From JAJEAD01 sp964420925 (GTDB lineage Bacteria; Pseudomonadota; Gammaproteobacteria; HK1), in the NCBI GenBank assembly GCA_964420925.1, contig CAYQVB010000021.1, positions 1 through 64,000 of the forward strand: a stretch of DNA of 64,000 bases, written 5' to 3'. The notes below the pieces were generated by a model. That model made no database searches. It was not told where the DNA came from and saw nothing but the letters and a program-made list of their open reading frames with translations. Both the position numbers and the translations under genes were made by a program. Positions 36,578-46,785 of the stretch are shown here, piece by piece. Every line of letters starts with the position of its first letter. The stretch's first letter is position 1.

Positions 36578-37318
36578 CTACTGGAGGTGCCAGTTGCCGT
36601 TGCGGTCGCGGCAGGCTACCCGGTAGCCCTGCTCGGTCCGGTTGCCCACCCGTACCGTCTGGTGGTACTCCCGGCACGGATTGCCATAGTCGTCCCGACC
36701 GTTTCTGGTAACCCTCACCTCGCCGCTCGCGCTGCCGCTCAGGTTCGCGGGGTTTGTCCAGGTGGTCGCGCTGTTGCCGCCGGCATCGAGGGCTCGGCGA
36801 ATCGCCTGGCTTTGGCGCCGCTGTGAGTGGAGGTCGAGACTGCGGGATTGCACGCCGGTGTGACCGGAGGGGCCGGTTGTGTTGCCGCCATCCGCGAACT
36901 GGTTGAGAAATAGCATCCCGGCCAGCACGCCCAACGCGATACCGGCTCCCTCCTCCCAGTCGTCGTTCCGGCGGTGGCCATGGCGTCTCGGCTTCGGGTG
37001 CCCGTGACGTCGCCACTCCCGGTGGACGTGCCAGCCGAGCCCGTCGTGACGATGCTCCATCGTATGGAGGGTCCAGCGTCCCTTCCCGGATCCGCGACGG
37101 TGGTCGTGCCGGTACCAGTCGTGGCGCCAGTGGCCGTGTCTTCCGTGGTGATGCCGGTGGTCTCCGAGGTGGCGTCCGGCTCCGACATGCACCGTCGAAG
37201 CTCCGAACCAGGTGGCGTGGTCGTGCAGACCGAACAGTCCGGCGGCAGATGCGGGCAGGGCCGTCAAAACGACGCCCATTGCGACCACGGTGCCAAGGAA
37301 GCTACGGTGTACTTGCAT
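36578..37318 (-). CDS. Histidine-rich exported protein with surface-antigen-like C-terminus
   Basis: A 246-residue protein. After a signal peptide (FLGTVVAMGVVLTALPASA) comes a stretch of about 90 residues crowded with histidine and arginine (for example HLGDHRHHHGRHGHWRHDW), then a hydrophobic segment GIALGVLAGMLFLNQF and a C-terminal domain with CREYHQTVRVGNRTEQGY and RVACRDRNGNWHL, as in the RT0821/17-kDa surface antigen group. ATG 37318 has GGAGGAG upstream. The histidines suggest metal binding (inference). It is convergent with xoxJ. Confidence 0.75.
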   Translation of the reverse strand: MQVHRSFLGTVVAMGVVLTALPASAAGLFGLHDHATWFGASTVHVGAGRHLGDHRHHHGRHGHWRHDWYRHDHRRGSGKGRWTLHTMEHRHDGLGWHVHREWRRHGHPKPRRHGHRRNDDWEEGAGIALGVLAGMLFLNQFADGGNTTGPSGHTGVQSRSLDLHSQRRQSQAIRRALDAGGNSATTWTNPANLSGSASGEVRVTRNGRDDYGNPCREYHQTVRVGNRTEQGYRVACRDRNGNWHLQ

Positions 37319-37542
37319 CGACGTGCTCCTCCGAGGGCGAAGCGGGCCGAGGGGGAGTCTTTCTCGTTCTCTCTCGCCATGCCCTTTGCTATTCGCGCTC
37401 CATCTCGCAACGCGTACGCCGATTCTACGCCCTTCAATCACTCCCCGATCGATTCGTACTTTCCGCCAAAAAGCGTAAGCGGGCCAGCCCCCGGGACGAC
37501 TCCTTTCGAGGTCGTGTCCGACCGAGTTCCGGACTCCGAGAC

Positions 37543-40500
37543 TCACGCCATCCGGGCCGCATGGGTGATCTTGTCCTTCGTTTTGTTCAGGTCGGTGACC
37601 ACCGCGTAGCTCCAGGTGCCGAAGCTGGCCTCTGCATTCACAGCTCGAACCCATCGCTCGGCCGCCTGCTCCTTTACCTCTTTCAGAGGGTCATAGCCCT
37701 TGGTTTCCAGGATCAGGTAGCGCGGCTTGTCGCCGTTCAACCGGACGATGAAATCCGGGAGGTACTCATGCTGCTCTCCGTTGTGGAGATACGGGATCGC
37801 GAAGCCGAGGCCGGCATTCTTGACGAACGAGTGCACGAGATCGTGAGTATCCAGCCGGTAGGCCGCTGACTGCTCCCACTGTGCGGTGTCGGGAACGACT
37901 GCGTTGACATGGCTCTTGATGACGGGATAGGGCTCTCGCCGGGTCTCGAAGTCGACATCGGCCGTGGTGCCTGGACCCCGACCAGTCTCGTAGCGGGGGA
38001 TCTCGGCATCCTCCCCGCTCTCGTCATCCGGTCGGATCGCGGCCGACAGCCGTTCCACCAGCAATCCGTACCACGGCGAGAGGAAGGCATCGACGGCCTG
38101 CGCCGGTTCCACCGGGCGGACTTTCTCCTCGACGTAGCGAGCAACGATGGCGGCAAGCTGGGTAAACAACACGTGAACCGGGACATCGCAGCCCGGCTGT
38201 TGTCGATAGTCCCGAGTCAGTTCTCGCGCCATCTCGAACACCAGTTTCTGTGGGCGGTGGTCTGTGCGGTACGGATTGAGATCCACGCGTTCGAGACGCC
38301 CCGGGCCAACGAGCGAAGGTCGTCCGGTATTGCTCGGTAGCCCCGCCTTCATCTCCACCTCGGGCGGAATGTCCATCGGGTTAAGGTTCAGCGGCGCGAT
38401 ACTCTCCCAGTCGACCTTGAGACGATGCCGGATGCGCTGGGTGTACCCCTCGACGCGAGGGAAACGGATCTCGAGGCCGGCCTTTGCAGGGAGCGCCCGG
38501 ATCTGCCAAGTCTTCGGGGGCGGGCGTGGTCCATTTTCCCGAGTGGTCTCCTTTAGCGGCACGATCTCGAAAGGGACTCCGAAGATCTTCGCCACTTCCT
38601 CTCCGAGCTTTCCGTCATCTCCCACGGCATAGCTGGAGCGGCGCAGACCCCGGCCGACGACCTGCTCACAGAGCAACTGCGACATGAAGGGGCGAAGCCC
38701 GACGATGTGGGTGACGGTATTGCAGTCCCAACCCTCGGTCAGCATCCCGACACTCACGATGCAGCGCACGTCCCGCCCCGGTGGATGGAGGGGGCGTTCG
38801 AGCTTCTTTGCCAGTGCCGCAAAACCCTCCGGGTAGATGGATCGTCCCTGCACGTCCCGCGGCCAGTCGGTCTTCCCGACCGTATCCAATGTGAGGCGCA
38901 TCCACCGATCTGCATCGGTCTTGGCCGCTCCACCGTCCGACTCGCGCACGACCTTCGAGTCCACCCGGATGGTTCGGATGTCTTTGTCGGTGTTGCTCAA
39001 CCCCTCGATGCGGGCAGGCGGGATCCCCACCGGCGCCTCGTCTTCGGCGAGCCACCGGTAGACAACCTTCGCGAGCGCGGTGTTTTTGCACACGATAATA
39101 AAGACCGGCGGGCGGCGCTCTCCCTCGCGCTCACTCCATTCCCGGCGCAGCGTCTCCCACAGTCCGCCGAGCATTGCGATCGGCACATGTGCGTACTTGA
39201 GCACGGCCTCCGGCTTCACGCTGCCCCGTCTCCCACCACGCTCGGCAGGAGTCAGTCTCGGCAGGATCCATCGCCAGATGTTGAAATAGCCGGGTATGGA
39301 GGAACCGCTCGTGTCCCGTACCGCGAGCTGCGGAATCTTGACCAGCCCGGACTCGATGGCGTCGACGAGCCCAAAGTCGCTTACTACCCAAGGGAAAGGC
39401 CGGTTGGCGTCCTGGCCGACCCGCCCCAAGTAGTAGGGAGTGGCGGAGAGATCGATGCAGAGATTGATGCCGCGGTGCTTATGGATGCGATCGAGGCCGT
39501 CGACCCACACCGTGGCCTCTCGATAGAACTCCTCGCTCTCGTCGGCCTCGCCGAACAGATCCGCCTCGCCCTCGTCCGGCTCCTCGTGTCGGATTCGGTA
39601 TGCATGATGGGCCTCGTCATTCATGACGAGAATGTTGCGTTTTCCCCCTACCTCGCGATCGAGTACCCGCTCGATGAGCCTGGTGTCGCTCTCGACGTAA
39701 CGGACCGATTCCACCGAGACCGACTTGAGGTTTCCTTGCCGATCCTGGTGCTCATTGCGAACGGAAATCAGACCAATGGCCGTCTGGCGTTCGAGATCCT
39801 CCGGTGTCAGATAGCGAATCCCCCGGGCGGTCGTCGTTTTTGCACCGATGCGGATGGTTTCCCGAGTGCGGACTTCCCGGCCGGTACGGAGCACCTTCGC
39901 GGATTGGCCGGCAGCCTGGGCAGTCTTGGGCTCGAACACATGCCAATTGGTGACCAGCACATGTCCGCGGACAATCTGGGGCATGAGGTGCGAGGGGACC
40001 AAGTCGCGCGTCCGGTACAGGCTCGCCTCTCCACCACTTGGCTTCAGCTCTTCGAGCCGGTTGCGGATGGTTACGTTGGGACATACGACCAGCACCACGT
40101 CCGAATAGCGTGCGTCGCCTCGATTCGAAATCTTGTTGAGAATGCTCCAGGCCGCGAGCATTCCCATGACCGTAGTCTTCCCGGTGCCCGTCGCCATCTT
40201 GCATGCGTAGCGCCGGAAGGCCTGGAATCCCTCCGCCTGCGCCTCGGGACCCGGTTCATCGAGCGGGACATCGATCCCTTGCAGGAAGTCCGCGCGCGCC
40301 TCGGTGAGAAAGATGATCGTCTCGGCGGCCTCAAGCTGGGCGAAGAAGAGCCGGTGCTTTCTCCCTTCCCGGCGCCAATAGCGCATCAGCTCCATGGTCG
40401 TTCGAGTTACGCCCCCCTCGCCGCGCAACGCCAAGGGCCTCCACTCGGCGAGCTTCGTGCGGATCCGGTTGACCAGCTTCAATCCAATGGCTATCCCGAC

Positions 40501-40668
40501 TCCCTGGTGCTCTGATGCCATGGCACGCTCAGGTCGCCGGTAGTAGTACATGGCCGGGCGCCGGCCCGAGCGCCGCTCCGGTGGCTCGTGCTCCAGGATC
40601 CACCAATGCTCCCTGGGTTCCTCGAAAGGCGAGTTGAGGATCGGTTCAGGGACCTCGCGCGCGTTCAC
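37543..40668 (-). CDS. Type III restriction-like helicase-nuclease (Res)
   Basis: A 1041-residue superfamily 2 helicase fused to a nuclease. Walker A is KMATGTGKTTVMGM near residue 158, motif II NDEAHHAYR near 350, and motif VI QVVGRGLRR near 671. The C-terminal PD-(D/E)xK nuclease core appears as YLPDFIVRL and ILETKGYDP near 970-990. The N-terminus (NSPFEEPREHWWILEHEP) fits the BPTD_3080-like restriction endonuclease group. The ATG overlaps the stop of the OLD-like gene by four bases (ATGA). Third-strand-like DNA translocation plus cleavage is the expected activity, with the methyltransferase upstream giving self-protection. Confidence 0.87.
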   Translation of the reverse strand: MNAREVPEPILNSPFEEPREHWWILEHEPPERRSGRRPAMYYYRRPERAMASEHQGVGIAIGLKLVNRIRTKLAEWRPLALRGEGGVTRTTMELMRYWRREGRKHRLFFAQLEAAETIIFLTEARADFLQGIDVPLDEPGPEAQAEGFQAFRRYACKMATGTGKTTVMGMLAAWSILNKISNRGDARYSDVVLVVCPNVTIRNRLEELKPSGGEASLYRTRDLVPSHLMPQIVRGHVLVTNWHVFEPKTAQAAGQSAKVLRTGREVRTRETIRIGAKTTTARGIRYLTPEDLERQTAIGLISVRNEHQDRQGNLKSVSVESVRYVESDTRLIERVLDREVGGKRNILVMNDEAHHAYRIRHEEPDEGEADLFGEADESEEFYREATVWVDGLDRIHKHRGINLCIDLSATPYYLGRVGQDANRPFPWVVSDFGLVDAIESGLVKIPQLAVRDTSGSSIPGYFNIWRWILPRLTPAERGGRRGSVKPEAVLKYAHVPIAMLGGLWETLRREWSEREGERRPPVFIIVCKNTALAKVVYRWLAEDEAPVGIPPARIEGLSNTDKDIRTIRVDSKVVRESDGGAAKTDADRWMRLTLDTVGKTDWPRDVQGRSIYPEGFAALAKKLERPLHPPGRDVRCIVSVGMLTEGWDCNTVTHIVGLRPFMSQLLCEQVVGRGLRRSSYAVGDDGKLGEEVAKIFGVPFEIVPLKETTRENGPRPPPKTWQIRALPAKAGLEIRFPRVEGYTQRIRHRLKVDWESIAPLNLNPMDIPPEVEMKAGLPSNTGRPSLVGPGRLERVDLNPYRTDHRPQKLVFEMARELTRDYRQQPGCDVPVHVLFTQLAAIVARYVEEKVRPVEPAQAVDAFLSPWYGLLVERLSAAIRPDDESGEDAEIPRYETGRGPGTTADVDFETRREPYPVIKSHVNAVVPDTAQWEQSAAYRLDTHDLVHSFVKNAGLGFAIPYLHNGEQHEYLPDFIVRLNGDKPRYLILETKGYDPLKEVKEQAAERWVRAVNAEASFGTWSYAVVTDLNKTKDKITHAARMA

Positions 40669-42392
40669 GGCTCGACTCCGAACGCCCGACAGATGGCGTT
40701 GAGCTTCTCCACGACTTCAGGGTGGATCTCCTCGGGGAGCATGAGCGCCGCGATCTCGTGATAGCGGGTATAGGGTAGGCCGTGGAGTTCGGCCGCTTCA
40801 AGCAGCGGGGGAAGGAGTTCCGTGCGTGCCTTGGTTCCGTTCAGGAGCAGGTGTTCACCGAGCGGATCTTCGACGACGCCTAGAGGAAACTCACGGCGCA
40901 TGTACGCGAGCATATCTTCGACGTGCGGCGCGGCGGCATCCGCTCCAATCACCGACTCGACAAAGCAGGATAGTGCATTCGGGTGTACGAGGTAGCTTTC
41001 GATCTCATAGCGCCGCCAGTGAAGCCGCTGCAAGCCGATACCCGTGATCTCGGTATCCGGAACCTCCGGCCGCGCATCCCGGTCGCGAAGCTCGACTCCG
41101 GGAAGCCCTTCACGCACGAGCTGCAAGGCGTCGTAATGATCGCGAGCCCGGATCCCCGGACGCCTCTCCTGGGCCTGGAACACCAGAGGTTTCCACATCA
41201 ACTCAGTGGTGAGCAATCCGGTCGCCCGGTGTTCGAGCGTCGCCGCCCACGCGCGCAGGATGTTGATGTCTGTGTAGTCCTCAACGTAAAGAACGCCGCG
41301 GACTCCCAGTGCTTGCATGACGTCCGCATTGCTGAGTACCCGGAGGGAGGTAATCACCCGGCCACGCTCTTCGTTGTCGGCTACCATCCTCGGTTCGTGA
41401 AGCATGACACACAGCTCGCGTGGCTCGACGGAATTGATGACCACTTCGGAATGGGTCGCAACAATGAGCTGTGAGTGTTGCCGGGCGGCTACCGCCCGCA
41501 ACTCGTGATAGATAGCGTCCTGCAGGATCATGTGCAGGTGTGCGTCCGGCTCGTCCAGGAGCAGTACTGAACCTTCGCGGGTATTGAGGAAGGTAAGCAG
41601 CATCAACACCTGCTGGAACCCGCTGCCCGCGCTCGCGATGTCCAGCGACGGCCCACCATCGGTCATCGTGTATTCGGCCCGGATGTACGGCCCACCAGAA
41701 TCGGGAGGCAGTAGTATGTAGCCGAAGAGTTTCATGATGGAGCTCTGAAGCGCGGCCCATGTAGGTTCGTTACGGTGCGCCGTTGCGAGCAGATTGCGTA
41801 GCACTTCACCGGGGCGACCGAGACCGAGGAGCCGCTCTATCAGTGGCGGCTGAAACAGCGGCTCGTCCGTGCTCAAGCCCGTCATCGGTGGCACGAATAC
41901 CGCCTGGAGATCGAGTTCCCGCAGCGTTGCCGCCGGGGCATCCCATCGGGGTCGGACATAGATCTGTTCGGTGCTGTCCGCAATGAACTCCATGGTCACC
42001 GACCAGCCCGCGTCGTGCTGAACCTCGATCTGAATCTCCTGCCCATGCTTGCGATATCCACGGTCCCTCCATAGAAGGTCGAAGCTTCTTAGCGGAACCG
42101 TGGTGAACGCCTGCCGGGCGATTGGAGCGCGGGTGTATCCCTGGCGCGGATTGAAGTCGTTGAGCTCGCGCCAACGCTGCAAGGCGAGCGACCATGATGC
42201 AATCGCCTGGAGCACCGTCGTTTTGCCGGTGTTGTTGGGACCTGCCAGCACCACGTGCCCGGGCAGATGGAACTCAACTTCGCTGAAACGCTTGAAGCCG
42301 CGGATGCGGACCGTGCGGATCACGTCCTGGCCTCCGAGACGGGTTTGGCGTACATCAACCGGTATCGCGGGCGTCTCGGGCATCGGACGCAT
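40665..42392 (-). CDS. OLD-like AAA ATPase with TOPRIM segment
   Basis: A 575-residue ABC-type AAA ATPase. Walker A is AGPNNTGKTTVLQAI near residue 50, Walker B VLLLDEPDAHLH near 277, and the switch ATHSEVVINS follows. A TOPRIM-like acidic motif VLYVEDYTDINIL near 368 indicates an OLD-family nuclease. It sits between the methyltransferase and the helicase-nuclease and is translationally coupled to the latter, so it is probably a functional component of the same defence system and not a bystander. OLD proteins act in phage defence in several systems such as Gabija. Confidence 0.83.
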   Translation of the reverse strand: MRPMPETPAIPVDVRQTRLGGQDVIRTVRIRGFKRFSEVEFHLPGHVVLAGPNNTGKTTVLQAIASWSLALQRWRELNDFNPRQGYTRAPIARQAFTTVPLRSFDLLWRDRGYRKHGQEIQIEVQHDAGWSVTMEFIADSTEQIYVRPRWDAPAATLRELDLQAVFVPPMTGLSTDEPLFQPPLIERLLGLGRPGEVLRNLLATAHRNEPTWAALQSSIMKLFGYILLPPDSGGPYIRAEYTMTDGGPSLDIASAGSGFQQVLMLLTFLNTREGSVLLLDEPDAHLHMILQDAIYHELRAVAARQHSQLIVATHSEVVINSVEPRELCVMLHEPRMVADNEERGRVITSLRVLSNADVMQALGVRGVLYVEDYTDINILRAWAATLEHRATGLLTTELMWKPLVFQAQERRPGIRARDHYDALQLVREGLPGVELRDRDARPEVPDTEITGIGLQRLHWRRYEIESYLVHPNALSCFVESVIGADAAAPHVEDMLAYMRREFPLGVVEDPLGEHLLLNGTKARTELLPPLLEAAELHGLPYTRYHEIAALMLPEEIHPEVVEKLNAICRAFGVEP

Positions 42393-42456
42393 GTCCTCGC
42401 AATCGTCCTTGAGCAGGCCAGAGGTCCACGCAACGGAGTAGCTCTGCCGAAGAGGA

Positions 42457-45219
42457 TCATGTTTTCGTTTCGGAGAGCGACTTGACCACCAGCAGTTCGT
42501 TGCCCCGGTCGTCGATGACTTTCACCGCGATCTGGCCGTGTTCCCCTGACTGAAACGGGGCGCTGAGCGTCCCGGACAGGTGTGCCCACACGCTGTCCTC
42601 GAACTCGCCCCGGAGCGAACGCTTGATGCCCTCCCACGCCGATGTCCGGGGAAAGAACGCCTGACAGACGTGAAAGCAGAGTCCGTTATAGTCCGTGTCC
42701 AGGAACCACGCCGGGACATCGCGGCCCTCCCGGTGGTCGGAATCCATCTCGATTGGATCGAAAACATCGAGGCCGAGCAGCTCGACTTGGTAGTCATGTT
42801 CTCCAGATCGCGTGATGCGTACGTCGGGTAACCCGCACACCGAGAAGATTTGACTCGAGCGGAGGTTGCGAAGCAGGTCACCCATGACGAGGTCCATGCT
42901 CGCCTGGACGTAGGTGGCGGCCACCCCTACCGCTTCCTCGCAGTCGTCTATCAGGCGCCTCGCGTCGGGTTGGATGGCAAACCCGATGACGTAGAGGTGC
43001 TCGTATCCCTTGGCATACGCCTCGCGCGCCGCTTCGAACACGAGGGTTTGGGAGACCGCACCATTCTCAGAGCCGAAGACGATCGCGACCGCGTTGTCTC
43101 CCTCGCCCTCGACTTGCGCCTCGGCGGAGAGGCTCATCGTTCGAGCAGGTCGACGGATCTTGTCCAAGCTAACCGTTCGGCCGCCTCCAAGATGCAGCAC
43201 CGGCGAACGCCGCAGCACCTCGATCATGCGTTCGACATGGTCGGCGTGGGTCACCGTGGCGGCCACATCTGCGGAATCCTCCTCGCCGTCCCCCTCCCAG
43301 TCCACCGGGGTCGGTATGGTCGCCTCTACGCAGAACGGCCCGCTTACCCGGGTCACTCCGTCCTCGGCTTCAGGCCGATCGACGAGGACTTCCTCCTTTG
43401 GCGGTTCATTGTTGGCTATGGACTTAAGTGTGACATGCGGCACGATCCCGCCTACCTCCTCTCCCTTTGCGCTTTGCCGGCGCCGATAGTGAAAACCTCC
43501 CGCGGGACCTCGAGCCGGATCCTGGAGCGCATAGAACGCGAATGTGCTGGTGAGCAGTCGTTGCCGTGCAAGGGCGATTGGAACCCGGGAGGTGTCGGTG
43601 GTGATCCAACGACGCCCCCACTTCTCCGCGCAGTACGCCGTCGTCCCCGAGCCGCAGGTGGGGTCGAGGACGAGGTCGCCCGGATCGGAAGTCATCAGGA
43701 GACAGCGTTCGACGACCTTGGGGTTCGTCTGGACGACGTAGGTCTTCTCATCGGTAAAGCTGCCGGTGAGGGTATCCGTCCAGAGATTGCCTCGTGTCTT
43801 GTAGGGGAAATCCGAGGGGAAACGCCGGTATTGCAAGCTGTTGGCCGCGACGTGAATCCGTCCCGTGGCCGCGAGACGTTCGAGCCCATCGGGATAGTTG
43901 GCTGCCCAATGACGATTGGGATTAGGCACGTAGACCTTACCCTCAAACTTGAAAGGTTGAGGCTCCCGTGGTGGGCCTGGAGATTGCATGTTGTCCGGTT
44001 TGTAAAGACGACCACCTTCTGGCAACTGCACTTCCTGGCGCTTCTCCGCCGCCGTTAAGCCACGATAGCTTCCGTCCGGGAGCAGCACCCATCGGGCATT
44101 CCCCTCGCCGAGGACCACCGGCTGCTCCTCGAACAGCTTCCGTACCTTCAGTCGCTCCGGATCTCGTGCGTACCACAGCAGGAAGTCGCCCAGCGTCGCG
44201 AGGGTCCGCGTCGGGAAACCTGACGTAGTCTGGAAACTGATCTGCGAGACGAAGCACTCCGCCCCGAACACTTCATCGAGTACTTCGCGGACATGGTGCA
44301 GGTTGGTGTCCGACATCTGGACAAAGATGCTCCCCGACGGATGGAGCAGATCCCGTGCCAGCAGCAGCCGGTCACGGAGATAGGTCAGGAACGAGTGCAC
44401 GCCCAGCTCCCAGGTGTCCCGGTACGCTTGCACCATCTCCGGTTCGCGCACCATGTGCTGGTCGTCTCCGTGCGTGACGTCGCGCTTGCGTACGAAGGGC
44501 TGGAAGTTGGAGCCGAACTTCACAGCGTAGGGCGGATCCATATAGATGGTCTGCACCTGTCCGCCCAAACCCTCGTAGCGAAGCAGGGAGTTCATCACCA
44601 CCAGGGAATCGCCGAGGATCAGCCGGTTCACCCACCCGTTCTGGTGTTCGTAGGCCTTAAGCAACCGGTCTCGGATCGACAAGTCACTCTCGCCGAAGAG
44701 ATCGAACATGTTGATCTGGCGGTCCCGGGTATGACCTTTCAGCGTCTCGAGGATCGCGGAGGTCGAGAGACGCTCGTGAACGAACAGGGGCAGAGTGGGA
44801 ACGTCGAAGGACAGCCGTTCGGCCTTCCCTGCCCAGTTGAGGAAGGGCTCGGAGAGCGCGTTCAGCTCGGCGGCGTCTTCCCGGGCCGAGGCGAGCTCCT
44901 GCTTGATCTCTGCAAGGCTGTCCGGGAGGATGCCATCGTTTCCGCTATGTCCGGCGGCGACGATGGCCGAGAGCTTCTCGATGCGATCTACCAGCGTGAC
45001 GAGCTTTGCTTCAGCCTGCTCGCGCGCGGGATTCTGCTGGTCCCAGTCGAGAGCCGGAGCAAGAGAAGAATCGTAACGATAGGTAGCCGGCGGCTTCTTC
45101 TTGCGGAACTGCGCCTGCGTGCCGATATCCGGCCGGAGCAACGCGCTCGCTTCGGGATGCGCGTAGCTCTTGGTGCTCCGTTCCCTCCTGGCACGAACTT
45201 TCGTCTTCTTCTTTGCCAC
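42457..45219 (-). CDS. DNA methyltransferase, type III Mod-like
   Basis: A 920-residue N6-adenine or N4-cytosine methyltransferase. The catalytic motif DPPY is in TIYMDPPYAVKFGS near residue 229 and the SAM motif is LVLDPTCGSGTTAYCAEKWG near 520; this order (catalytic before SAM) is that of beta-class enzymes such as Mod and resembles type III systems. The long C-terminal part after 600 may hold target recognition and contacts with Res. The basic N-terminus starts MAKKKTKVRARRE. It lies 64 bases upstream of the OLD-like gene and 30 bases after the AAA/DUF4143 gene. Confidence 0.9.
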   Translation of the reverse strand: MAKKKTKVRARRERSTKSYAHPEASALLRPDIGTQAQFRKKKPPATYRYDSSLAPALDWDQQNPAREQAEAKLVTLVDRIEKLSAIVAAGHSGNDGILPDSLAEIKQELASAREDAAELNALSEPFLNWAGKAERLSFDVPTLPLFVHERLSTSAILETLKGHTRDRQINMFDLFGESDLSIRDRLLKAYEHQNGWVNRLILGDSLVVMNSLLRYEGLGGQVQTIYMDPPYAVKFGSNFQPFVRKRDVTHGDDQHMVREPEMVQAYRDTWELGVHSFLTYLRDRLLLARDLLHPSGSIFVQMSDTNLHHVREVLDEVFGAECFVSQISFQTTSGFPTRTLATLGDFLLWYARDPERLKVRKLFEEQPVVLGEGNARWVLLPDGSYRGLTAAEKRQEVQLPEGGRLYKPDNMQSPGPPREPQPFKFEGKVYVPNPNRHWAANYPDGLERLAATGRIHVAANSLQYRRFPSDFPYKTRGNLWTDTLTGSFTDEKTYVVQTNPKVVERCLLMTSDPGDLVLDPTCGSGTTAYCAEKWGRRWITTDTSRVPIALARQRLLTSTFAFYALQDPARGPAGGFHYRRRQSAKGEEVGGIVPHVTLKSIANNEPPKEEVLVDRPEAEDGVTRVSGPFCVEATIPTPVDWEGDGEEDSADVAATVTHADHVERMIEVLRRSPVLHLGGGRTVSLDKIRRPARTMSLSAEAQVEGEGDNAVAIVFGSENGAVSQTLVFEAAREAYAKGYEHLYVIGFAIQPDARRLIDDCEEAVGVAATYVQASMDLVMGDLLRNLRSSQIFSVCGLPDVRITRSGEHDYQVELLGLDVFDPIEMDSDHREGRDVPAWFLDTDYNGLCFHVCQAFFPRTSAWEGIKRSLRGEFEDSVWAHLSGTLSAPFQSGEHGQIAVKVIDDRGNELLVVKSLSETKT

Positions 45220-45249
45220 GTCTACTCCCGCCCCTCCCGCATCATCTCT

Positions 45250-46698
45250 TTACCCGTCGCGATGGGATAAGTCACTGACGATCCAAGTCGCGTCCGCTGA
45301 CGGATCACGAATAGCTCTGTGACCCACCATGTAGCAGTACACGCTGGTAGGTATGAAGTCGAAAAGAATCTCTTCGGGACCCTGACCAAGTCTTGCCGAC
45401 TGAGTGCGCGTGGTAACGAGAGGTGTAACTCCGGAATGCCGAACTGCGAATTCCGTCAGGCCCCTCAGTTCGCCTGATCGCTCGACATACCGATCTGACC
45501 ACTTGACGTCTACACACCAAGCAGGTCGCTGGCGGCCGTCGAGATGCACAATATCCACCTCACCGCTTCGCCACCGTGCATAGTGGAGATCAATATCGGA
45601 GTGAAACCACTGAGCGAAGACAGCAGTCTCGGCAAGCGGGCCCATTTCCTTGTCGTCCTTAGCTACCGGACCGAACAACGCGCAACGCAGCGCTGGCGTA
45701 GTGACGTACACCTTGAATTGATTGGCGCGCTTGAAACGGCGGGCGTTGTGATCGATACGGTGGACCACCTTGATGAGGAATGCGGCCTCCAGATATTGCA
45801 AGTAACGCTTGAGCGTTGGCTTGGTCACGCCGGATTGCTGAGACAGTGCCTCCAGTGACACTTCTCCGGCGGTGTTGAATGCCAACGTCATGAACAGTGC
45901 GTTGAGCTCCTGCACATCCTGGATGCCATAAAGGCTCGGGAGGTCGCGCAGCAGGACCTTCTCAACGATGTCGGTGCCGATGTAACGGGCGGAATCGGAA
46001 CGGATAGCCGGAGACGAGATGGATTCCGGATAACCTCCAAAGTTGACGTAGTCGACAAAGTGGCGGTTCAGCTCTCCGATGTCGCTTACTGTGTATAGGC
46101 CGTCTGGCTCCTCGCGTTCGACCAAGCCCTCGATACCCTGCAAGTCGAGGTATTCATAAAAGGTCAATGGCGGCAGAAGGAAATCCGTGAAGCGACCGGC
46201 TCCCGATTCGATGCTCTTGAGCCGGAGCGCTGCCGCGGCCGAACCGGACACCACGCATCTGGTGCCCGGGTGAGCATCCACGAAAGCTTTGAGGTGGCGT
46301 TCCCACTCGGGCAGATACTGAATCTCATCCAGGAACAGCACTTGGGGACCATTGGGGTTTTCGCTCGACCGGCGAATCTCCTCCGCGGCTTCCTCGATGG
46401 AGAGTCGGGTGTAGAGCGGCTGATCGAGCGAGATGTAGCCGAGGTCCTGAGGTGCGTATTCACCGCCTTCGAGCAAGCGCGCGATAACGTGATGTAGCAA
46501 CACCGTCTTCCCAACGCGGCGCGGGCCCATGAGCACCACCGCCCGGCGCACTCCGGTTTCCTCCACGAGACGTGCGAAGCGCTCAAAGTACGCGCGCGGC
46601 TTCAGCTCTCGATAGTCGTCGCGGATTCCCCCGCCATCCCACCAAGGGTTTTCGGCGCGGATGCGATGGCGCCGCTGACTCGAGGAGATCTCCCGCAT
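45250..46698 (-). CDS. AAA ATPase with DUF4143
   Basis: A 482-residue ATPase with Walker A VVLMGPRRVGKTVLL near residue 57, Walker B VLFLDEIQYLPEWE near 119 and sensor VVSGSAAAAL. The C-terminal half is the DUF4143 region with a PD-(D/E)xK-like element (GEVDIVHLDGRQRPAWCVDV shortened; note the conserved EVDIV and VDVKWS). Such proteins usually stand alone and have no agreed role. Here it is the first gene of the operon with only 30 bases to the methyltransferase, so co-transcription is likely. An A/T-rich stretch upstream (46700-46790) probably carries the operon promoter. Confidence 0.85.
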   Translation of the reverse strand: MREISSSQRRHRIRAENPWWDGGGIRDDYRELKPRAYFERFARLVEETGVRRAVVLMGPRRVGKTVLLHHVIARLLEGGEYAPQDLGYISLDQPLYTRLSIEEAAEEIRRSSENPNGPQVLFLDEIQYLPEWERHLKAFVDAHPGTRCVVSGSAAAALRLKSIESGAGRFTDFLLPPLTFYEYLDLQGIEGLVEREEPDGLYTVSDIGELNRHFVDYVNFGGYPESISSPAIRSDSARYIGTDIVEKVLLRDLPSLYGIQDVQELNALFMTLAFNTAGEVSLEALSQQSGVTKPTLKRYLQYLEAAFLIKVVHRIDHNARRFKRANQFKVYVTTPALRCALFGPVAKDDKEMGPLAETAVFAQWFHSDIDLHYARWRSGEVDIVHLDGRQRPAWCVDVKWSDRYVERSGELRGLTEFAVRHSGVTPLVTTRTQSARLGQGPEEILFDFIPTSVYCYMVGHRAIRDPSADATWIVSDLSHRDG

Positions 46699-46785
46699 AC
46701 GGCGAGGTTAGTGGTACCGCGGCCAGGAGTCAACATAGAGAAAGTCGACTTATCTTATGTGATGGTTTGGAGAAAAATACCGTAG

